62,945 nt of DNA from Clostridium sp. D33t1_170424_F3 (GCF_015667585.1 NZ_JADPEG010000005.1:1-62945), one strand, 5' to 3'; shown: positions 1 through 8,605, counted from the stretch's first letter. Numbers and translations: made by a program. Notes: generated by a model not told the origin, from the letters alone.

Positions 1-10
1 AAAAAGTAAT

Positions 11-133
11 GCCCCTTTAGGGGCCCGCCATGAGTCAGTAATGCAGTTGGCCGACCCATTCGTGGCCCCTTCAGGGGCGTTGTCTGTATCATGCCCTTCT
101 AGGGCTTTCCCAAGCCCCCGGCTTTGCCGGGGG
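11..133. repeat. Cluster of four short GC-rich hairpins
   Basis: Four perfect inverted repeats follow one another with no convincing gene between them. They are GCCCC-ttta-GGGGC at 11-24, GCCCC-ttca-GGGGC at 65-78, GCCC-ttcta-GGGC at 93-105 and CCCCCGGC-ttt-GCCGGGGG at 115-133. Read on the minus strand the loops are A-rich (TAAA, TGAA, TAGAA, AAA), and the last stem is followed after a few bases by TTTTT at the window edge. A structured RNA or serial terminator downstream of the minus-strand protease is therefore possible. No known RNA family was recognised. Confidence 0.5.
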
Positions 134-220
134 TCCTGACTAAGGCAAAAATGGATACTGTGATTTTGCGATATAATTCACTTCCGGAGAAGTTGAAAGG
201 GAGTCCGTTGGTTTTAACGG

Positions 221-1418
221 TCATATACTCGAACGCCGCAGCCGGTTCATCCGTTCAAACATGGCGTGCACATTCAGCATACCGCCGGTCGATACCTTAC
301 CGGCAAGATAGGGCGTCTTGACCGCGCTGGATAAGATGATGTCCTTCAAGTCTGAAGTTGTCAGATTGGGCAGATACGATTTTAACAGAGCCGCCGCGCC
401 GGCGACATGCGGCGCCGCCATGGAGGTCCCGTTCTGCGTGCTGTATTCACGTTGCAGGCCTAGGCTCAGAATATCGGTTCCGGGCGCTGCAAGATCGACG
501 CTTTCCGCCCCATAATTGGAAAAGCGGGCCAGGGTATCGTCCGGAGTGGTTGCCGCAACGGAAATAATGTTATCGCAGTCATATGAAGCGGGGTAGACGG
601 GGGTTATATCGTTGTCCTCAGCGGAGTTTCCCGCCGATGCGATAAACAGGCCGTTATAATGTTCAATCGCGTCCTTCAGAGCGCGTGAATAGCCGCGCCC
701 GCCCCAGCTGGCATTTAAAATAGGAATGTTGAATCGGTTTGCGAAAGAGATTGCCGCAATGGCGGAAGCCGCGTCAAGTCCAAACTTCATGGAAACGACC
801 TTTACATGCTGGCAGACGCCCGTAATGCCGATGCAGTTGGTTTCCTACGGCTCCGACGGTACCCGCGACATGCGTCCCATGTCCGTCAGTATCGATAGAA
901 TCCCGATTGTTATCGGCAAAGTTCCACCCGTTGGTCAACCGCCCGTTTGGGGAAACCCACATATTCCTTCGGATGTCCGGATGATGGAAATCGATACCGG
1001 TGTCGATCACACCGACGGACACTTTGGAACTTCCCGTTGTATAATTCCAGGCCAAAGGCGCGTCGATTTTCTGTGTTCCCCAAAGCTGGTTGTAAAGCGG
1101 GTCGTTGGGGACAGCATGCAGGTTTTCCATATAATCAGGTTCCGCATAGTTGATAGATGGATTACCCGCCAGCGTTTCAATTGCATCGAGGACCGCCGAA
1201 GGATGTTTGTTTTTCAGATAAACCAATAAGATGTCTCCTGTGTCGTTTTCCCCGTAAACCTTTTCCGAGTGGAACAGGAGTTCCACTTTTTCATAGTCGA
1301 GCCCATCTAAAATGCGGTGGAGGTCGTATCTGGGCCTGGTGGACGGACCGCTGTTACGATTTAAGGCGACAATGACTTTTCCCGCCGCGTAAGAACTGCC
1401 GGATGTATCGTCATACAA
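221..1418 (-). pseudogene. S8 subtilisin-like serine protease, frameshifted
   Basis: This is a subtilase read in two frames. The first part starts at a TTG (1418) behind a GGGGG-type ribosome binding site. It has an inhibitor-like prodomain ending near YAEPDY, the catalytic Asp motif VGVIDTGID and the catalytic His motif DGHGTHVAGT. The second part carries the oxyanion-region motif SAGNS and the catalytic Ser motif GTSMAAPHVAG. The frames change at about 839-840. Removing one base of the C pair there restores the family-typical GAVGNN-IGITGV junction. With that single correction all triad residues are present and the product would be about 398 residues, without an obvious signal peptide. It is either a recent frameshift pseudogene or a one-base sequence error. 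Confidence 0.85.
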
Positions 1419-1544
1419 GGTGAAATCCCCCTTTCTGGTACTTATGTCATCTTATGAAAGGGGTTTTCACTTCGTTACGGGGAGACGGACAAAACAGTCA
1501 ATGGCAGATTCTCTTCAGAATACGGAGCCATGCAAAGCAAAAAG

Positions 1545-1580
1545 AGAAGCGGCAGGGATCATACCCGCCGCTTCTTTTTT
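1545..1580. terminator. Rho-independent terminator
   Basis: The stem AGAAGCGGC / GCCGCTTCT (1545-1553 and 1567-1575), extended by GGG/CCC, is flanked by T-runs on both strands. It lies between the alcohol dehydrogenase stop and the protease start, so it most likely ends the minus-strand dehydrogenase transcript. Confidence 0.8.
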
Positions 1581-1616
1581 ATTATATGGAATATAAATAT
1601 TTTGAAATAAAATGGA

Positions 1617-2786
1617 TTACCGGAAGGAATCTTCCAGAATTTTCAGCGCGTCCGCATCGCTCAGCGGGACCGGGTCCACGGCGTACAGGCCGCCCATGGT
1701 TTCACGGGCGTTCTTCGCGTATTTTTCCAGTTCCTCGCGTTTCATACCATAGCCGCTCATCTGAATGTTGTCTACGCCGCAGGCGGTTTGCAGTTCCGCC
1801 AGAGCGGTCACAAAGTCCATCGGGCTGGCGGCGTCCGCCTTGCCCAGCGCCTTTGCCATTTGGATCATGCGAGCATCGCATTTGCCGGTGTTCGCAAAGT
1901 AGGTGTAATAGGCTTTGCTGATGGAAATGAGCGCCGCGCCGTGCTCAAAATTGGGATGATAGGCGCTGATCGCGTGGGCCAGGCTGTGCTCGGAAATACA
2001 GCCGGAGGTGGATTCCACCATGCCCGCCAATGTGTTGGCAAGGGCCACGTCGCCGCGCGCTTCCAGATCGGAGCCGTCCTGGACTGCTTTGGCAAGGCTT
2101 TTGCCGATCAGTTCGATCGCCTTCAGCGCGTACATGTCGCTCATCGCAAAGGAGGTGTTGTTCAGGTAGCCCTCCGTGCTGTGGAACAGCGCGTCAAAGC
2201 CCTGGTAGGCGGTCAGCTTCGCGGGGACGGAGACCATCAGCTCCGGGTCCACAATGGACAGGACGGGGAAGGTTTTGTCATAGCCGCCGCCGATTTTTTC
2301 ATTTGTTTCCGTCTTGGTGGTGACGGTCCACGGGTCGGCCTCTGTGCCGGTGCCCGCGGTGGTTGTGATGGCGACGACCGGCAGCGGGTCGTTTGGAACG
2401 GGGAGACCCTTGCCTGTGCCGCCGGAGATATAATCCCAGTAATCGCCCTCGTTTGCCGCCATGATGGCGATGGCCTTTGCCGCGTCAATCGCGCTGCCGC
2501 CGCCCAGGCCGATCACGAAGTCCACGCCGTTCTGCTTGGCCAGCGCGCCGCCCTCCATCACATGGTCCTTGATGGGATTGGGCAGAATTTTATCAAAGAG
2601 CAGGTGTTCCACACCCGCGCGGTCCAGCTGTTCCTCCAGACGGCTGAGATAGCCGAACTTTTTGACGGACGTGCCGTTGGTTGTGACGATGAGCGCCTTT
2701 TTGCCGGGCAGCTCCTGCTTGTGCAGTTCGTTCAGCATCCCGTTTCCAAACAGGATGCGTGTGGGCATGTAATAACGAAATGTCAT
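1617..2786 (-). CDS. Iron-containing alcohol dehydrogenase
   Basis: This 389-residue NAD(P)-dependent Fe-ADH (group III) probably interconverts an alcohol or diol with its aldehyde in fermentation or aldehyde detoxification. The nucleotide-binding motif GGGSAIDAAKAIA lies near residue 95. The metal-ligand region GFDALFHSTEGY is near 195-205, and HSLAHAISAYHPNFEHG near 265-285 supplies the remaining His ligands. The ATG at 2786 was chosen because AAAGGAG precedes it and the protein then begins like family members. An upstream in-frame extension would run through the promoter. The gene stands alone between a terminator and a MerR-type promoter carrying an AdhR/NmlR-like palindrome, which suggests induction by aldehydes or electrophiles. 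The exact substrate cannot be assigned from sequence alone. Confidence 0.93.
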   Translation of the reverse strand: MTFRYYMPTRILFGNGMLNELHKQELPGKKALIVTTNGTSVKKFGYLSRLEEQLDRAGVEHLLFDKILPNPIKDHVMEGGALAKQNGVDFVIGLGGGSAIDAAKAIAIMAANEGDYWDYISGGTGKGLPVPNDPLPVVAITTTAGTGTEADPWTVTTKTETNEKIGGGYDKTFPVLSIVDPELMVSVPAKLTAYQGFDALFHSTEGYLNNTSFAMSDMYALKAIELIGKSLAKAVQDGSDLEARGDVALANTLAGMVESTSGCISEHSLAHAISAYHPNFEHGAALISISKAYYTYFANTGKCDARMIQMAKALGKADAASPMDFVTALAELQTACGVDNIQMSGYGMKREELEKYAKNARETMGGLYAVDPVPLSDADALKILEDSFR

Positions 2787-2838
2787 AGATGAAGACTCCT
2801 TTCCTGCGGCGCACGGATTGCGCCGTGTCACTGAAAGA

Positions 2839-2869
2839 AGTATAGACCTTAAAGTGCACTTTAAGTCAA
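2839..2869 (-). promoter_or_regulatory. MerR-type promoter with AdhR/NmlR-like operator
   Basis: Reading the minus strand there is a -35 TTGACT (2864-2869), a 19-bp spacer and a -10 TATACT (2839-2844). The spacer is almost filled by the perfect 18-bp palindrome CTTAAAG-TGCA-CTTTAAG (2848-2865). An over-long 19-bp spacer centred on such a palindrome is the hallmark of MerR-family activation. From memory, CTTAAAG-N4-CTTTAAG is the motif described for the aldehyde-responsive AdhR of Bacillus. It drives the alcohol dehydrogenase gene, and the -35 overlaps the stop codon of the upstream VanZ gene. Confidence 0.85.
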
Positions 2870-3447
2870 GTGTTTTCGGTGGATTCTTCAAAATTTTTTA
2901 TTGGTGCATTTCCCAGCAGCTTTCTCCAGAAGGGCTTGTCCCGCAGGAAGCAGTTCAGCAGGGCAAAAACAAGGAAGCCCAGGACGCCGCCCAACAGGTT
3001 CATAATCACGTCGTCTATATCTGCGGCACGCCCGGTGAAATACTGGAACGTCTCGATGAAAACCGTGCAGCACAGGGAAAACGCTGCGGCAGACCACAGG
3101 CGGCGCAGGGATTTGAAGACTATCGGCGCCAGGAAACCCAGCGGCACAAACATCAGGATATTTAAAATCAGCTGCTCAATCATTCTCGCCCAGCCCATCT
3201 CATAGGTCTCCGTGATCCAGATAAACGGCTGTAAATTGAGGAGATAATACCCCGGGTTAAAATTGATGCCGCCCACGAACAGCGTGGCGAAGAGGACGAT
3301 GCAGCAATATACCAGAAAGGCGTAAACCGTCAGATGGCGCAGCATGGGAAGCTTTTCCTTTCGGTGCGCCAGACAGACAGGCAGGTAAATCAGCAGGGAC
3401 AGAACGCATGCAACCGGCAGTCCGAACAGCAATATGCCAAAGACCAT
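2866..3447 (-). CDS. VanZ-family membrane protein
   Basis: A 193-residue protein with four or five hydrophobic segments and the VanZ-like signature: a membrane segment with LILNILMFVPLGF, then FIETFQYFTGRAADIDDVIMNLLGG. VanZ-like proteins are small integral membrane proteins, some linked to low-level teicoplanin resistance, most without a proven function. The ATG at 3447 follows AGGAGG at good spacing. The hydrophilic in-frame extension upstream is rejected because it crosses the divergent promoter region. The gene is divergent from the GtrA-like gene, and its stop codon overlaps the -35 of the alcohol dehydrogenase promoter. Confidence 0.85.
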   Translation of the reverse strand: MVFGILLFGLPVACVLSLLIYLPVCLAHRKEKLPMLRHLTVYAFLVYCCIVLFATLFVGGINFNPGYYLLNLQPFIWITETYEMGWARMIEQLILNILMFVPLGFLAPIVFKSLRRLWSAAAFSLCCTVFIETFQYFTGRAADIDDVIMNLLGGVLGFLVFALLNCFLRDKPFWRKLLGNAPIKNFEESTENT

Positions 3448-3565
3448 GGGGAATCCTCCTGTTCTATGTGTTATCTGTATTATATAATATAGTACAGACA
3501 GAATAGCATATTTGGTCGTGTCCGTCAAGGGAGCGGCCCGCCGATGGAAAACTTTGCGCTTTTCC

Positions 3566-3594
3566 TTGCAAGAGGCGCTTTGGAATGCTACACT
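3566..3594 (+). promoter_or_regulatory. Putative sigma-A promoter for gtrA-like and glycyl-tRNA synthetase genes
   Basis: TTGCAA (3566-3571), a 17-bp spacer and TACACT (3589-3594) lie just upstream of the GtrA-like gene. The intergenic region 3448-3616 also contains AT-rich TATAAT-like sequence near 3480-3490 that could serve the divergent VanZ gene. Confidence 0.6.
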
Positions 3595-3616
3595 ATAAGA
3601 ATATGAAAAGGATGGG

Positions 3617-4057
3617 GTGCAAGTGGAACGGCTCAAAAAGCTTTGGAACTTTCTGACCGCGCCGGAAATGGTGCTGTATATCACATTCGGCGTGTTGACC
3701 ACCGCCGTCAATATCCTTTCATTCGGACTGCTGCGGGACGTCCTGCATTGGGAGCTTCTGACGGCCAATACGCTCGCCTGGGTGCTTTCCGTCGCGTTCG
3801 CATTCGTCACCAATAAGCTGTTTGTGTTTCAAAGCAAAAGCTTTGCCGCCAGAACGCTTTGGCGGGAGGTGGCGTCGTTTGCAGGCGCGCGGCTGCTTTC
3901 CCTTGGGGTGGATACCGCGGGCATGTGGCTGCTGGTCCGTCTTCTCTCCTGGAACGACTGGCTGGCGAAGGTCATTATGAACGTCATTGTAATTGTGTTA
4001 AATTACGTGTTCAGCAAGCTCTTTGTTTTCAAAGACCCGCATTCCCCTGCAAAATAA
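3617..4057 (+). CDS. GtrA-like family membrane protein
   Basis: This 146-residue protein has four transmembrane segments in the GtrA pattern: an N-terminal [19 protein letters not shown] helix, the loop [21 protein letters not shown], and a closing repeat ending [11 protein letters not shown]. GtrA-like proteins are thought to flip undecaprenyl-linked sugars for surface polysaccharide decoration. The start is a GTG at 3617 close behind AAAGGATGGG. A second GTG at 3623 is also possible. The gene sits 41 bp upstream of glycyl-tRNA synthetase and is probably cotranscribed with it, with no obvious functional link. Confidence 0.88.
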   Translation: MQVERLKKLWNFLTAPEMVLYITFGVLTTAVNILSFGLLRDVLHWELLTANTLAWVLSVAFAFVTNKLFVFQSKSFAARTLWREVASFAGARLLSLGVDTAGMWLLVRLLSWNDWLAKVIMNVIVIVLNYVFSKLFVFKDPHSPAK

Positions 4058-4098
4058 AACGGAGCGCAGCCAGCGCCCCGGACAATGGAGGATTTTAC

Positions 4099-5481
4099 AT
4101 GTTAGCAACAGAAAAAACCATGGAAAAAATTGTGGCGCTCTGCAAGAACCGCGGCTTTGTCTACGCCGGTTCGGAAATCTACGGCGGCCTGTCCAACAGC
4201 TGGGATTACGGCCCTTTGGGCGTCGAATTCAAAAACAACGTTAAAAATGCTTGGAAAAAGAAATTTGTGCAGGAGAGCCCCTACAACGTAGGGCTTGATT
4301 CCGCCATTTTAATGAACCCGCAGGTGTGGGTGGCGTCCGGCCACGTGGGCGGCTTCTCCGACCCGCTGATGGACTGCCGCGACTGCAAAACCCGCCACCG
4401 CGCGGATAAACTGATCGAGGACTTCACCGGCGAGTCCGCGGACGGCTGGAGCAACGAGAAGATGATGGATTTCATCAAGGAGCACGAGATCAAGTGTCCC
4501 GACTGCGGCGGCTCCAATTTTACGGACATCCGTAAGTTCAACCTGATGTTCAAGACCTTCCAGGGCGTGACGGAAGACGCGAAGAACGAAATCTATCTCC
4601 GTCCGGAGACGGCGCAGGGCATCTTTGTCAACTTTGCCAATATTCAGCGCACCACGCGCCGCAAGGTGCCGTTCGGCGTGGCGCAGGTCGGCAAGAGCTT
4701 CCGCAACGAGATTACCCCGGGCAACTTTATCTTCCGCATCCGCGAGTTCGAGCAGATGGAGCTGGAATTCTTCTGCAAGCCCGGCACGGATCTGGAGTGG
4801 TTTGAATTCTGGCGCTCCTACTGCCGCGACTGGCTGCTTTCCCTCGGCATGACGGAAGAGAACATGCGGCTGCGCGATCACGCGAAAGAGGAGCTTTCCT
4901 TCTATTCCAAGGCGACGACGGACATCGAGTACCTGTTCCCGTTCGGCTGGGGCGAGCTGTGGGGCATTGCGGACCGCACGGACTACGACCTCAAGCAGCA
5001 TCAGGAGCACTCTGGCAAGAGCCTGGAGTACTTTGACCAGGAGGCCAACGAGCGCTATATCCCCTATGTGGTCGAGCCGTCCCTCGGCGCGGACCGCGTG
5101 GCGCTGGCGTTCCTCTGCGACGCGTACGACGAGGAAGTGGTCGACGCGGAGAAGAACGACGTGCGCGTCGTCATGCGATTGCATCCGGCGCTGGCGCCGT
5201 TTAAGGCCGCTGTGCTGCCACTCTCCAAAAAGCTGAACGAGAAGGCGCAGGAGGTCTATGCGTCTCTGACCAGGCATTTCATGGTGGACTATGACGACGC
5301 CGGTTCCATCGGCAAGCGCTACCGCCGCCAGGACGAGATCGGTACGCCGTTCTGCATCACCTACGATTTTGACAGTGAAACCGACGGCTGCGTCACCGTG
5401 CGCGACCGCGATACCATGCAGCAGGAGCGCGTGAAGATCAGCGACCTGACCCATTACATCCTGAAAAAGATTCAGTTCTGA
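4099..5481 (+). CDS. glyQS: Glycyl-tRNA synthetase, single-chain (alpha2) type
   Basis: This 460-residue class II aminoacyl-tRNA synthetase charges tRNA-Gly with glycine. It opens with [24 protein letters not shown], a stretch typical of bacterial dimeric GlyRS. Further signatures are the motif 2 region [22 protein letters not shown], and motif 3 [13 protein letters not shown] near residues 330-345, followed by a C-terminal anticodon-binding domain. A zinc-binding-like pair CRDC and CPDCGG lies in the insertion near residues 93-140. The ATG at 4099 follows GGAGG. Length matches the family. It ends in a strong hairpin shared with the convergent lipoprotein gene. Confidence 0.97.
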   Translation: MLATEKTMEKIVALCKNRGFVYAGSEIYGGLSNSWDYGPLGVEFKNNVKNAWKKKFVQESPYNVGLDSAILMNPQVWVASGHVGGFSDPLMDCRDCKTRHRADKLIEDFTGESADGWSNEKMMDFIKEHEIKCPDCGGSNFTDIRKFNLMFKTFQGVTEDAKNEIYLRPETAQGIFVNFANIQRTTRRKVPFGVAQVGKSFRNEITPGNFIFRIREFEQMELEFFCKPGTDLEWFEFWRSYCRDWLLSLGMTEENMRLRDHAKEELSFYSKATTDIEYLFPFGWGELWGIADRTDYDLKQHQEHSGKSLEYFDQEANERYIPYVVEPSLGADRVALAFLCDAYDEEVVDAEKNDVRVVMRLHPALAPFKAAVLPLSKKLNEKAQEVYASLTRHFMVDYDDAGSIGKRYRRQDEIGTPFCITYDFDSETDGCVTVRDRDTMQQERVKISDLTHYILKKIQF

Positions 5482-5497
5482 TTAAAACAGGGCATGG

Positions 5498-5524
5498 AAA
5501 ACCCCCGCCAGACCGGCGGGGGTT
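5498..5524. terminator. Bidirectional terminator hairpin
   Basis: The stem CCCCCGCC-agacc-GGCGGGGG is flanked by AAA and TTT, giving 11 base pairs. It lies between the convergent ends of glycyl-tRNA synthetase and the minus-strand lipoprotein gene. T-rich tails are short on both sides. Confidence 0.8.
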
Positions 5525-5527
5525 TCG

Positions 5528-6628
5528 TTATGCTTCCGTGTACATGCGCAGCACTTCGTCCTGGCCGTAGACAACCAGGCACCCGGGCACATCGTTTTGT
5601 ATGGCGTCCAACAGGTCATAGAGGGAGATGTATGCGCCGCCGTTGGCGTACGTGACGGCATATTCCTTGCCTGCGATCATGCAGGATTCGTTTTTGATTG
5701 TCGCTTCCACGCCGCACAGGCGCGCAATTTCCGGCATGGGGAGCAGAACGGTCGCATCGCCGTTTTCGTTGAGCAGCAGTTTGCGGCTCACGCTGGTATC
5801 TTTACCGTTAACGCGCACGCTGCCGCGCTCCGGGGTGTGGCGTAGAGGGACGACGGTTTCTCCCAGTTCGCTCAACGGGATCGGGATGCGGATCAGACCC
5901 GCCGCGTACGGCGCAATATCGTAGGGCTGGTAGTAGATCACCAGCTGATCCCCGGAAAGATAGTAGGAAAAATCGCCGTTTTGCTCCTGAACGGTCTGCA
6001 CCGCCCCGGCGATCATGGATTCATCCAGATCAAAACTCCGAATGGTTTCCTGAATTTTGGCTGTAGCGGTTTGCACCGCTGTGTCCGGATTTCGGAACAG
6101 ATCGCGGAAGCCGTAAAAAGCGCCGGTTGCCGGATCCAGATTGTAGGACGTGATCCAGTGCATGCCGTGCGCCCCGCCGGTGTAATCCTCGTTCAGCATG
6201 CAGACGGAGAGCAGGCCGTTTTCCTGATAATCAAAGACGCTCCGATAAAAAAACGGGCTTTCCGGAGGCTCAAAATAATCCTCCAGAATCTCAGCGATTT
6301 CCTCCAGATCGGCGTTTTGCTGCTGTCGGATTTTGTCGTTTAGTTCCTCCGCGCCGGCAAAGCCCGCAAAGGCCGGCGTGACCACTTCACGCTGGATATG
6401 GTCCACGGTCTGGCTGACTACGGTCACCTTAGGCGCTTGAATGGAGGACGTTTCTTCCTGTTTCGGCGGCTGGGAGGAAACAATGATGTCCGGCTCGCTG
6501 GAAACAATTTCGGAAGAGGGAGCGCCGGATGAGACGTCTTCCTCAGGGCTTGTACAACCGTATCCAAACAGGCAGATTCCCGCTGCCAGAAGCAGGGCAA
6601 GCCCGCGTTTGCAAATTATTTGTTTCAA
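5528..6628 (-). CDS. Lipoprotein with DUF3298/RsiV-like domain and a copper-amine-oxidase-N-like tail
   Basis: A 366-residue predicted lipoprotein. The N-terminus is basic then hydrophobic and reaches Cys in LFGYGCTS, a lipobox-like site. A Ser/Pro/Glu-rich linker spans residues 26-70. The central domain (about 75-250) carries the GGAHG and YNLDPATGAF motifs of the DUF4163/DUF3298 family also found in RsiV. The last 110 residues (VRVNGKDT to the end) resemble the copper amine oxidase N-terminal-like fold common in clostridial secreted proteins, containing VLLPMPEIARLCG. Function is unknown. RsiV binds lysozyme, so an envelope-stress role is possible but is inference only. It is monocistronic, with its own upstream gap 6629-6739. 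Confidence 0.8.
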   Translation of the reverse strand: MKQIICKRGLALLLAAGICLFGYGCTSPEEDVSSGAPSSEIVSSEPDIIVSSQPPKQEETSSIQAPKVTVVSQTVDHIQREVVTPAFAGFAGAEELNDKIRQQQNADLEEIAEILEDYFEPPESPFFYRSVFDYQENGLLSVCMLNEDYTGGAHGMHWITSYNLDPATGAFYGFRDLFRNPDTAVQTATAKIQETIRSFDLDESMIAGAVQTVQEQNGDFSYYLSGDQLVIYYQPYDIAPYAAGLIRIPIPLSELGETVVPLRHTPERGSVRVNGKDTSVSRKLLLNENGDATVLLPMPEIARLCGVEATIKNESCMIAGKEYAVTYANGGAYISLYDLLDAIQNDVPGCLVVYGQDEVLRMYTEA

Positions 6629-6739
6629 TGTGCTTCCTCCGCTCTGACAAGTTTTTTATGAATGTATTATACGAAACGCGGCCTGAAAAGGCAACCACCG
6701 TTACACAAATGTAAACCCTGGTCAACAGTTTGTTAACAA

Positions 6740-7462
6740 TTAGATGACCATACCGCCGTTGACGCCCAATACCTGGCCGGTGATAAAGGAGGCCTGATCG
6801 GACGCGAGAAAGCGGACCGCGTCCGCCACCTGTTCCGCGGTGCCAATGGCTTCCAGCGGCGTTTCCTCACGGAGCGCTTCCAGGGTTTCCGCGCCGAGCA
6901 GGTCGTTCATCTCCGTGGCGATGACGCCGGGCGCGATGCAGTTGACACGAATCTGCGATGGGCCAAGCTCCTTTGCCAGTGCTTTGGTCAGTCCGATCAC
7001 CGCCGCTTTTGCCGCGGAATAATGGACCTCACAGGAAGCGCCCACTTGTCCCCACATGGAGCTGATGTTGACGATTGCACCTCGCTTTTCATGGATCATA
7101 TGGGGCAACGCCGCCTGACAGCAGAGAAATACACCTTTCACGTCCACCGCGAATATGCGATCCCAGTCCGTATCCGTCAGGTCGGTAAACAGCTTTTGCT
7201 GCGCGATGCCCGCGTTGTTGACCAGCACGTCTACGCTGCCCACGCGGGTAAACATAGCTTCTACCTGTGTGCGGTCGGCAACATCCGCCTGTACGGCGAG
7301 GTGTTCCAGTCCGTTGATATGGTGGAGCTCTTTGCAAAGCGCTTCCGCCTTGTCACGGCTGGATCGGTAGTTGACCGCCACACGAAATCCGTCCTGTGCC
7401 AGTCCCCGTGCGCATGCCGCGCCAATGCCGCGCGCGCCGCCGGTAATCAGTGCAGTTTGCAT
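6740..7462 (-). CDS. SDR-family NAD(P)-dependent oxidoreductase (FabG-like)
   Basis: This 240-residue classical short-chain dehydrogenase has the Rossmann motif TGGARGIG near residue 6, NNAG near 85, catalytic Ser in NISSM, and YSAAK carrying the Tyr and Lys. The end FITGQVLGVNGGMVI is very FabG-like. It could be a 3-oxoacyl-ACP reductase, but no fatty-acid genes are adjacent, so the substrate is left open. The ATG at 7462 follows GAGGAG. It begins 13 bp after the rsmE stop and is evidently cotranscribed with it. Confidence 0.9.
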   Translation of the reverse strand: MQTALITGGARGIGAACARGLAQDGFRVAVNYRSSRDKAEALCKELHHINGLEHLAVQADVADRTQVEAMFTRVGSVDVLVNNAGIAQQKLFTDLTDTDWDRIFAVDVKGVFLCCQAALPHMIHEKRGAIVNISSMWGQVGASCEVHYSAAKAAVIGLTKALAKELGPSQIRVNCIAPGVIATEMNDLLGAETLEALREETPLEAIGTAEQVADAVRFLASDQASFITGQVLGVNGGMVI

Positions 7463-7475
7463 GTCCAATCTCTCC

Positions 7476-8198
7476 TCACATGTTGCCGCTGGCCAGCATA
7501 ATCGCGGCCAGCGCCGCAATGGGAGCGGTTTCCGTACGCAGGATCCGCGGGCCGAGGGTGGCTATTTTTGCGCCGTGCTCCTTTGCAAAGGCGACCTCTT
7601 CCTCCGCAAAGCCGCCCTCCGGACCGATAAAAATGGAGACAGAATGGTCTTGCGGGTGAACCAGAGAGGCAATGCTTTCCCCGCCGCCCTCATAGAAAAA
7701 GAGCAAAACGCCCTCCTGCGTGGCGTCCAGAACCGCGTCCTGGAATTCCATTGGCGCCGCCACCTGCGGGATCACGCCGCGCCCGCTCTGCTTGGCGGCT
7801 TCCTCGGCAATCTTCTGCCAGCGTTCGCCTTTTTTCCTGGCCGCCTTTGCGTCGGGCCGGGAGATACAACGCGTGGTCATTATGGGAACAATCCGGCTGA
7901 CGCCGAGTTCCACCGCCTTCTGCACAACCGTATCCATTTTGTCCGCCTTTGGAAAGGCCTGATACAGCGTTGCGCGCACGGAAGGCTCGCTGACGCTGCG
8001 GCAGAAATTTAAAACCCGCACCGTGACGGTTTCCCCATCGATACGGTCGATCTCACAGTGATAGTCTGTCCCGATGCTGTCGCATAAAATCAGATTTTCT
8101 CCGGGATGCATCCGCAGGGATTTGGCGATGTGCTTTCCGTCCGCGCCGGTTAAAACGGCGGTTTCCTCCGGAACGTAGTCGATAAAAAATCTGGGCAT
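7476..8198 (-). CDS. rsmE: 16S rRNA (uracil-1498-N3)-methyltransferase RsmE
   Basis: A 240-residue SPOUT-class enzyme that methylates U1498 of 16S rRNA using S-adenosylmethionine. Typical RsmE signatures are MPRFF at the start, HIAKSLRM in the N-terminal PUA-like domain, KADKMDTVVQKAVELGVSRIVP in the middle, and the C-terminal knot motifs FIGPEGGFAEEE and LGPRILRTETAPIAAL. The length fits the family. AAGGAAAGGATG precedes the ATG. It is the first gene of a two-gene transcript with the SDR enzyme. Confidence 0.95.
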   Translation of the reverse strand: MPRFFIDYVPEETAVLTGADGKHIAKSLRMHPGENLILCDSIGTDYHCEIDRIDGETVTVRVLNFCRSVSEPSVRATLYQAFPKADKMDTVVQKAVELGVSRIVPIMTTRCISRPDAKAARKKGERWQKIAEEAAKQSGRGVIPQVAAPMEFQDAVLDATQEGVLLFFYEGGGESIASLVHPQDHSVSIFIGPEGGFAEEEVAFAKEHGAKIATLGPRILRTETAPIAALAAIMLASGNM

Positions 8199-8273
8199 GC
8201 GGGCAACATCCTTTCCTTATATCTGTAAACTGTGTGATCACATCGTTCTGTATGATGCAAATAATGCTTCAAT

Positions 8274-8288
8274 AACCGATAATCGGTT
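8274..8288. promoter_or_regulatory. Palindrome upstream of rsmE
   Basis: AACCGAT-A-ATCGGTT is a perfect 7+1+7 inverted repeat. It lies between a minus-strand TATAAT-like -10 (about 8305-8310) and rsmE, so it would fall in the 5' leader or early transcribed region. It may be an operator or a leader stem. A second small palindrome, TGTGATCACA, lies at 8233-8242. Confidence 0.4.
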
Positions 8289-8360
8289 GCAGTATCGCTG
8301 CTATTATAGCATGCCGGCTATAAAAAATACAGACATGGGAAGTTGTTTCCCAACGGGATA

Positions 8361-8389
8361 TTGACTTTTATCAGCATTTTGCATATAAT
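8361..8389 (+). promoter_or_regulatory. Sigma-A promoter for tRNA-Pro
   Basis: TTGACT (8361-8366), a 17-bp spacer and a perfect TATAAT (8384-8389) lie about 100 bp upstream of the tRNA gene. Between them is a possible 21-codon leader ORF. It starts at a TTG (8432) behind AAAAGGAG and stops inside the tRNA gene. Confidence 0.75.
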
Positions 8390-8487
8390 AAAAAAGCTAT
8401 TCATCGGAGAGGCCAAAAGGAGTGGTTTCATTTGTGGCCGCTCTTAAGACATCACAACGATAAAATATATAAAGAGTTGGAATATAA

Positions 8488-8563
8488 CGGGGTGTAGCGC
8501 AGTTGGTAGCGCGCCTGCTTTGGGAGCAGGATGCCGCAGGTTCGAATCCTGTCACTCCGACCA
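8488..8563 (+). tRNA. tRNA-Pro (anticodon UGG)
   Basis: The cloverleaf can be drawn by hand. The acceptor stem is CGGGGTG (8488-8494) with CACTCCG (8553-8559). The anticodon stem CCTGC/GCAGG encloses the loop TTTGGGA with anticodon TGG. The T-arm contains GGTTCGAATCC, and the CCA end is encoded (8561-8563). It is followed immediately by a Rho-independent terminator and then by an AT-rich island, so its 3' end may have served as an integration site. Confidence 0.97.
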
Positions 8564-8564
8564 T

Positions 8565-8605
8565 AGGACAAGTTTCGACAGAAAGTGTCGTGACTTGTCC
8601 TTTTT
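8565..8605 (+). terminator. Terminator of tRNA-Pro
   Basis: The outer stem AGGACAAGT / ACTTGTCCT (8565-8573 and 8593-8601) encloses an inner CGACA/TGTCG stem. It is followed by TTTTT, a typical intrinsic terminator two bases past the tRNA. Confidence 0.85.

Noticed and set aside
1788-2792. 334-codon plus-strand open frame opposite the alcohol dehydrogenase
   Set aside because: Antisense shadow, no ribosome binding site, no domain.
4309-5454. 381-codon minus-strand open frame opposite glycyl-tRNA synthetase
   Set aside because: A shadow of a highly conserved gene. The translation has no recognisable family.
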